From contig JALQBC010000007.1 in NCBI GenBank assembly GCA_023375675.1, positions 1,302,001 through 1,366,000 of the forward strand: a DNA stretch of 64,000 bases, given 5' to 3'. The position numbers and the translations under genes are program-made. A model generated the notes under the pieces. It was not told the origin of the DNA, searched no databases, and saw nothing but the letters and a program-made list of their open reading frames with translations. This stretch comes from Cytospora piceicola. Taxonomy: Eukaryota; Ascomycota; Sordariomycetes; Diaporthales; Cytosporaceae. Of the stretch, positions 56,888 through 64,000 are shown in pieces. Numbering within the stretch: the first letter of the stretch is position 1; the number at the start of each line of letters is the position of its first letter.

Positions 56888-57706
56888 TATGGAAACGGGT
56901 TTATTAGACAATGTTCTCTACTCAAGATTATGGTGGCCACGTAAACAATTTGTGCAAACATTTTGAGTGTAAAGAGTCAAGGCAATCGTAGAAGCTTGAA
57001 GGTACTTCTTGAATACAAAAGGCCTCCAGTCCTGGATCAGGGGAATACGTTTCTACCATCGTTGAAGAACGGAAGAGATCAGGGGGTGAAATAGCTCTAG
57101 TAAGTACCTATTTACCTAGGTACGTACCACTCTGCAGGCCGTCTTTGTGGAAATCTCTATAGCTTTGACTCAATTCTGTCATGGTCAGGTACGTTCGCCA
57201 GCTGTAGATATACAAAGTCTGCCTAGGTTTTAGCTGGTAAATCAGTAGGCAGCACACTAGATTGATGATGCAGAGCTGTCAAGTAGCAGCCTGATGGCCT
57301 CTAGAAATATAAATACAGGCATATGCCTTACTACGTATCGCAAACACAGAAAGTTCATATGGCGGTCTGTTCCCGAAGCTTCGAAACAACAAGAACGCGC
57401 TCCGTTCCACAAGCACGCCAGCCCAGATCCAGCTATTTTGACCTCACACCTTTACTACAACTTGTTACACAATCAAACGTGACTGTTTTACGAATTCTGG
57501 CTTCCTTTAAGACACGAAGTAAATTTCATCTTCTCGCGTATTATCGCCCTTCGAACCTCGATTCTCTGCGACTCCAAGTACCTTTCTCGAATCAAACACC
57601 ACTCCCTCCAATCGACCTATCTTCATTTCTATTCTAGAACTATTCGACATATGCTCGCCATACCACCTCATATTCACACATCAACGAAAATCTCACGGAA
57701 TTCAAG
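56888..57706. other. Intergenic region upstream of RRM gene
   Basis: No gene supported. TTTACCTAGGTACGTACC-type palindrome at 57110-57128; CA/CTC-rich leader from about 57560. Confidence 0.55.
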
Positions 57707-58827
57707 ATGGCGCCGACTTTCCCAACCCAGAATGATGGCCACGTGGTTGCTCGTGACTTGAGCACCAGTACAACCTCGGCCGAGTCACCTCCACCGCCCC
57801 CTGCCATCGGTGGCAACAAGCGCGTTCGAAGCGACACTGACGAGATCGGCGAAGTCGACGATTCGCCGTCTTCTAAGCGACAGAAGACAGCGGAGAGTCT
57901 CTCCGAAGACAATACTAAGAAGCGTACAAGAGACTCTACAGACGAGACTCCTGGAGGGGACGACGCCTCGCTCGCCAAGCGACGAAAGACCACCCCAGAC
58001 ACTGTGTTGGTCGCATCCAAACCATCGGGGTTCACGACAGAGACGGTCTTGAGCAGCAGAGTCACCAAGATGGGCAGATCTAGACCCTGGGTCTTTGCAT
58101 ACGAGTCTGCGGCAGGCTTCAGCCTGTACGCCTTCATGAAGTGTCCTGCGGCCGGTTGCAAGCACAAGTTCTCAGAGCACCCTCTAGAGCAGGGCCGCGC
58201 CGTCAACCATTTCAACGAGTGCCAGGTGCAGATCGACAGTGAGAAGCATATGGTGAAAGAGTATGCATCTCAAGGTATGTGATTTCTCTCTATTGTTTTG
58301 GCTTCGCGCATTTCTCAATTCGACTAGATGGCTAACGCCATTCTTCCCATGCAGTGGTCAAAGACCCGACCCGGAAGTCCGACCTCACGCTGGAGTGGGC
58401 TGCGATGTCCAACGCGTCCACACAGATACCAAAGCAAAGCCCTTCCCAGCAGGAACCCGTTGCCCTCCGTCGATCCAACCGCAAGAGGGCGCCCCCAGCC
58501 AGATACGCGTTTCCCAGAACCACTGCATTTGTCGGAGGCGGCGAGAAGAAGGCTGCTGATGGCGCCAAAGCCTCCGGCGAGAGCCGAATCGTCGTGAAAA
58601 ACTTGCCCCTCGACGTAGGTGAGAGCCAGCTCGACGCGTACTTCAAATCCGCGGTCGGTGGTGTCGTGACGCTCCAGATACTGCGCGACGCCGGGGTCAG
58701 CCACGGGGTGGCACATGTCGTCTTCAGTCGCCCGGACAGCGCCAAGAAGGCCCGCCGGAAAGTCAATGGTCTCTCCATTGACGGAAAGCCCATAGAGGTC
58801 ACGGTCGTGGAGAGCTTCGAGGCCTAG
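57707..58827 (+). CDS. RNA-recognition-motif (RRM) protein
   Basis: Exons 57707-58274 and 58355-58827; 346 aa; 80-bp intron GTATGT..ATGCAG with a GCTAAC branch site. Residues 1-105 are disordered with repeated basic KRQK/KRRK patches between acidic stretches, likely nuclear localisation signals. Residues ~120-190 contain a Cys/His set (KCPAAGCKHKFSEHPLEQGR, NHFNEC) that could be a zinc-binding motif of C2H2/C2HC spacing. A single RRM at ~266-342: RNP2 IVVKNLP, RNP1 region GVAHVVFSR (a weak RNP1 lacking the usual aromatic pair), and ending INGLSIDGKPIEV-like sequence. Probably binds RNA or acts as an adaptor in the nucleus; not the yeast THO/Yra1 pattern as far as can be seen. Confidence 0.85.
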
Positions 58828-60208
58828 CCTTGCCACCTGGGCGCTCTACAGTCGTCCCTCGCCCCTCCACTATCAGCCTGGCTTACGTCAAACACTCGAT
58901 GATCTGCCGACCATTTCAATCACCATACACCAACTGAGCTCGCTGTGCTTCCTTAACCCACAAGGAAGCACCAGGCAGGTGCTCCCGCCAGCATTTTCAA
59001 CAAACTACCGTTGATCGGGCACACCTTAGTGACCCTGATCACCACTACGGCTGATCTCTCTTGACGAGCAAACCCCTCGTCTCGTGGATGATCAACGTTA
59101 GGTTGAAGCTGCTGGCGGTTCCCCATCTTGTCATCTTTTTCCCGCACTTGTTTGGTCGTTGACGTGTTCAGTGGTGTGACCGGATGCTGCACTGTTTGGT
59201 GATGGACTTCGGGGGGTTTCGAGAAATTACTATGTAGTTATATGAACGCTCCTTGTATCAATCCAGATTTGACGACAATCACCAAAATCATTTCATAAAG
59301 CCATTTCTCCGGTGCATTTTCCTTCCGTCAAAAGGCTAAGGAAGTGAGAACGGCGGGGTGGAAAGCGGGAAACACGGTTTGGGAAGCTCTTAGCCTTGTA
59401 CCCACAAGTCCCCGGAGTGCAACTTCGCATGTGGGCCGTTGCAATGACTGTTGCGTGACAAAACATGTAGGAGCATAGAGAAGATATACAAGGCGGTCTG
59501 TAATTGAAGCCAGAAACATTACAATCGTTGTATGGAAAGACCTTTTCTTCCTGTTGTGTGGGTCCAATACCTTCAAAAGTCCTTATGGGATGTCTGGTCT
59601 CCTTCAACAGTCACTGTCAGCCTTGTATCGCATTTGTCTTGGAGCGATGTACTTGCCTACGGGTTCCCATTGTGCGTAGAACACAATAACTCTTCAAATA
59701 TAGATCGCATAAGCTTCTTATTGTTGGTTCCGAATTCTCATTCTACTCGAGTTCAATAGAACCTGAGCTGCACCTTCGTGGTATGCCGTATTGTCAGTTT
59801 GTTGGATCAATAGAACTGAACGTTAAGTATAGGGGCTATTTAGGTACGTAACTGTATTCCAAGCTGCCTGAACTTAAGCTTTGCCGCATATAAATTCCAC
59901 ATCCTGTAAACACCTTCATCCCACCAAACTCCTGTTTTGCAACAAGACACCCACAGGTTCCAGCTTCGTCAACCAGCAGAGCAATAACGCATCTATCTGC
60001 ATCTGCATCTTCCGTCTTCACCACGATATCACATACCAAGAGGCAATTGCACATTCAATTGATGATCTGCATCATCAATCATACACAATCTTCTTTACTC
60101 TTTACTTCTGCCTCTACTTGCGAGTACCACTCATCCCTTCATCTACCATCCACCACCATCTTCATCACTTCATCACATTTAGGACAGGCTCTGACCCACA
60201 CCGCAACA
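58828..60208. other. Intergenic region upstream of coiled-coil gene
   Basis: No gene supported. The stretch 59880-60208 is pyrimidine/CAT-rich and looks like the 5' leader of the next gene, preceded by a TATAAATT box near 59889. Confidence 0.55.
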
Positions 60209-63200
60209 ATGATGGCTTTCGTTGCCCGAGCTCTGCGGCGCTATGTCGAGCCTTTCTACCCTGTTGATGCCGAGGAGCAGGCCAGGCTGCAGAGGATGTT
60301 TTTGGGCGAGGCGTCAGACAAGGCAGACGATACGACTATCGCTGACGGTGAGCGCAAGTGTGGAATCTCGCTCATAGGAGTATATTGCTTACAGTTTGGG
60401 CACAGATCTTGTCGCTGAAATGAACGAAACTACAAAGAAGAGAGTCGACTTCGTGGAGAAGCAGCTCAAGCAGACCATTGCCACCGTGGACGAGATAGAA
60501 AGGCATGTCGATCGCTGCCGCCGAGACGTCGATGGTCTCTTTGTGAACTGGAGCGAGAATATCACCGACGAGTACACCCAGAAGTTCGACAAGAAGGCCG
60601 CCGAAATCGACGGCAGGATTGAGACATTCGACGAGATACTGGAGAAGAAATGCAACCAAGCTGGGCACACAGCCGCAGCCTACATGAACGAAGTTGTTGG
60701 CAAGCACAACGCGAATGTCCAAGAGGTCAACGAGCAGCTGAGAGAGCAGCTGACCAGACTTGAGAGGAGAATCGACGCGAAGGCCGATTGTAGCGAAACG
60801 GCAAGGCTCGCTGCCGAGAACACGGCCTTGAAGAAGCGTCTAGTGAAGTACCAACAGGTTAACAAGAGCCTATTCGAGAAGCGAGGCATGGATCTCGTTG
60901 AAGTTATGCGTGGTCAGGAGAAATTGTCCTCCTGGGTACGGGGAGTGGAGAAGGAGCATGAAGCCATCGTGCTTGCTAGCGAGGCCGACGCGAAGAATCG
61001 GCGCATTCTCGATCGCCACCTCAGAGCCATGGAACGACAACAATCCATGATCTACCAGGTCTCTGAGCAGGCTATGATCCCTGTGTCCCGTGAGCCACCT
61101 AACCCTCAAGACTCTGAGGACGGCGGTTGCCGTCAGCACGAGGCCATGATGAAAGATCTGGTGAAGACGATTGGCGACCACGACAGCCGCCTGAGACAAA
61201 TTGAAAATGCCAAGTCGAGTCCTAGCCCCTGTCAGCGTTGCCACGCGACTCTTGAAAAAGTCAGCAAGGACTTGAAAGACGTTACAGAGGCTCTGGAGGT
61301 GGAGAAGCTCGAGTCTCAACAGAAGTTGGAAGACCACAAGGCCTTCGCCAAAGCTCAGTACCAGGCCTTGCAGGAGAAGTTCGACAAGCTGGCCGGGCTG
61401 GTGAGAGAGCTTCCGGACCTACCAGCTTACTTGCAGACGGTCACGAGGCTAGAAGAGTTGGAGCAGGACAAGCTCTGGAATGACCGAGTACGACGGCTGG
61501 AGACCTACGGTGCAGCCACTCCAGGGCCTGTCTTGAGGCACCTGGAGTATCTCGAATCTCGGCTGAGCACTACCCTTTACGACCGACAAGTCCCACTTCC
61601 CAGCGCTGTTGCGCGTGAACGTATTGCATGGGCCTGGGAGACTCTCGAGAATGCCCCGCGAGCAGAGTCGCAGCAGGCTGTCCCAGCAGAGACGTTACAA
61701 ATACCAGGAATATTCCACCAGAAGCTTAGACAGCAGCCTCAGCAGCCTCAACAGATTCGACTAGAGTCTCCTTCCCAGCACATGTCCCAGGAACAGGTTC
61801 TTACAGAGCCAGGAGCCCAGCTGGAGTCCACCTCGCAGCCTATATGGGCAGATGAGGTTGTCCCACCAAGCGCAGCTGACGAAAGAAGCCAGGAGAATAC
61901 ATCCCAGATGGAGGTTTGTCAACAAGTTGAACGCCCCAAGTCAAACAGTTTACAGCACGAAGTCCAAGTGCCGACGACGACGGTAAGAAATCATGGAGAG
62001 ATGGAACAGACGGTTCCACACCCTCCCACTGTCCAATCGTTTGGTGAAAACTTGGTGTCCGGTTTCCAAGCACCTTCCGTCGACGTGCCAGTCATGGATT
62101 GGTCGGCCTCCGTTTCTATCGACTTATCCCGAGATGCTTCTGAGTTTGTTGATGACGATACTCCTCGGACGAAGGCTCCGAAAGAAAATCATCCAACTAT
62201 CCTAAAAGAAGGCGACATGCACACAGAGGGGCCAATCACTACTGGCTCGTCTGACTATGGGACTACAACTGCTAGCACGGCCACCGGTGCACAGGCTCAC
62301 CCCAACTATGGGGCCTCGACCCAAGTTGCCTATACTTGGGATCACCACCAGGAGCCTGTGTCAGGTGAGGATAGTACGACCGGTCTTGACTCACATCAAG
62401 ATGCAGGTAATCAGAGCACCCTTTCGATCGTTCCGACAGAGAGCAGTGGCGCCGACCCATTGACTATTCCGGGTCTGGAGTACCAGAATCATCACATCTC
62501 CCAACCTCTTTATGGTGGGGATGCATCTTCAGGATACACCACAGTTGATGGTACACAATCTCTCACTCAAGCCAAGGTTAGCCCACCGAACGCAAGCCCC
62601 TATACGGCGGCAATCCCAGCCCTGCTGTTACCAAATACCTGTTCAAGCGTCGTAGCCACGAGCTACAGCCCAACCAAGCCCTCGCCCACTAATCCTACGA
62701 GCCAGCCCAGGGCCAGGTATGGACCGCCGGAGCAGCAGCCATCACGAAGCCTCACCAGCAGCGGCTTGGCAAACTACACGCCAACACTTCCATCCCCGTT
62801 GAATCCAGGCATGCATCTCACCCAGCCAGTGGCCAATACCGGGATTGGCCAAATAGTTGCTCCGATGGCCCAGGCCGCGGAGCCACAGCACCATAACACT
62901 TCCACAGATGAGGTTGTCCCAGATGACGAACGGTCTCAGCCTCAGCATAGCCTTGAACCGATTCCAGAGATGACTGCGCCTCCTCGCCCAGTCCTGCAGA
63001 AGCCCAAAGGGCGAATGAGAAAGATGACGGATCAGCAGAAGAGCGCCATCCGACACGAAATGGAGCGGCAGAAGCCTGGGGTGGGTAGCATGCAAGAGCT
63101 TCCCCCTATAAACCCTCGCCCCTCGACACCCCCCCAGCCGTCTTTCGCGCCGGCTCAAGACAATGGGGCGAGTAACACGCAGAACAAGGGCGCCGGATCA

Positions 63201-63716
63201 TCAAAGGCCCGTTCTTCCAGTACCGTGGTTCATGAGAGGGAAGACGCGGTCGACTACGGTAGTACGGATGATGACAGCCCTGGTCCCTCGAGCTCATCCG
63301 CAAATCTTGCGCCAACTCCGGCGGTCCCTGCCAAGGTAATGCGCAGATACTCGACCCAATGGCTGAAAATATGGAGATCCCATGTCGGCTCCGAACAGAA
63401 CATCAGAAGGTTCGCAGAGTCCAATGGATTCGGAGATTCGGCCGATAAATGGGCGGCAATCGTCGAGAATGCCAATGCAGACACGAAGCCTCAAGCCCTG
63501 CTCAGTGAGGCAAAGATTGCGGTTCATCGACAGCTGTATTCCATGGATGATGTAAAGGGAATTGCCGAAGCGTTCTTCGAGGTGTGCTTGGTTCAATCCG
63601 GGTCCTTCCGGTCGGCAATCAAGAGTTTCGACCCTTTCCACATGACCACTTATCACAAGAGCTTCGTGGACGCATTCCAGGCATACCTCCAGAACCACCC
63701 AGCTGATTCCTACTGA
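60209..63716 (+). CDS. Large coiled-coil protein of unknown function
   Basis: Exons 60209-60347 and 60406-63716; 3,450 nt, 1,149 aa; 58-bp intron GTGAGC..GCACAG. Residues ~45-350 are heptad-like coiled coil (KKRVDFVEKQLKQTIATVDE, QEVNEQLREQLTRLERRI, ALEVEKLESQQKLEDHKA) with a CxxC pair in SPCQRCHATLEK. Residues ~400-1000 are disordered and rich in Gln, Pro, Ser, Thr. A basic stretch (KPKGRMRKMTDQQKSAIRHE) precedes a compact helical C-terminal domain (~1035-1149: RYSTQWLKIWRSHVGSEQNI to YHKSFVDAFQAYLQNHP). No motor, kinase or membrane segment. The N-terminal residues MMAFVARALRRYVEPFYP could be a short amphipathic helix. Role unknown; structural or scaffold function is a guess. Confidence 0.85.
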
Positions 63717-64000
63717 GTGGGAGGCTCTATTACTATCATACGTCATCATGGCATGACTTGTTGCTGTACAATTTCCCTCGCCACGGACCCCCGGATTCCT
63801 TGGTCCTCTTGTCCGTTTTGATACATCTCAAACACTTTCTGTTGGACTATCATTTTGATCATCGTCACACGCGTTTTACGGAGGAGGTGGCGACACCTGG
63901 ATTGGTTGTATGGACTATTGGCAGGCCAATGAAGTTCACACCGCCTCGAACAGAATGAAACTCTTGAGGCAAGCTTTCGTTGTACAGGAAGCCACGATAA
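63717..64000. other. 3' flank of coiled-coil gene
   Basis: No gene supported before the window ends. Confidence 0.5.

Noticed and set aside
1..64000. CRISPR arrays, bacterial operons, ribosome binding sites
   Set aside because: The window is fungal nuclear DNA with spliceosomal introns; no spaced direct repeats of CRISPR type were seen.

Overview
The window is nuclear DNA of a filamentous ascomycete (Pezizomycotina, probably a sordariomycete). Evidence: about 25 introns of roughly 50-130 bp (plus one of 343 bp) with GT..AG ends, a CTAAC-like branch site and a nearby 3' end; fungal-specific families (POT peptide transporter, CYP52-like P450, CorA-like channel, F-box-like LPAEIR proteins); and a retrotransposon stripped of CA/TG dinucleotides, the mark of repeat-induced point mutation (RIP). 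No ribosomal or transfer RNA gene was recognised.

Layout. 0.7-24.7 kb is core-like: EF-1beta (720-1826), a short-chain dehydrogenase, a SnoaL/NTF2-like protein, two LPAEIR proteins, a single-pass membrane protein with unresolved 5' end, a four-exon extradiol dioxygenase, an MDP-1-type HAD phosphatase, a CRAL-TRIO (Sec14-like) lipid-transfer protein, a small acidic protein, a signal-peptide membrane protein and an NAD-dependent epimerase/3-beta-HSD. 24.7-51.8 kb is accessory: a decayed gene with three in-frame stops, a CorA-like gene with two frameshifts, two large protein kinases each next to a tiny three-exon gene, a MITE at the 5' end of one kinase, an SDR fragment, and a complete 6,995-bp Copia element on the minus strand with 199-bp LTRs, a 5-bp target duplication and very heavy RIP. 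51.8-64 kb returns to ordinary genes: a PTR2-type peptide transporter (apparently with a 1-nt exon), a CYP52-like P450, an RRM protein and a 1,149-aa coiled-coil protein.

The best candidate for something undescribed is the repeated pair S1+K1 and S2+K2 (30.7-39.0 kb). Two protein kinases with related ~290-residue N-terminal regions each lie beside a 67- or 78-residue protein. The two small proteins share exon structure (3 exons, both introns phase 0), a similar predicted alpha-beta-beta-alpha order and an Asp at the start of exon 3. They are too broken up by introns to appear as open frames. Their function is unknown; a kinase plus small partner module in an accessory region is an inference that needs comparative and expression data.

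All exon coordinates were worked out by eye from splice signals and frame; they were checked only by total length divisible by three and by family motifs across joins.
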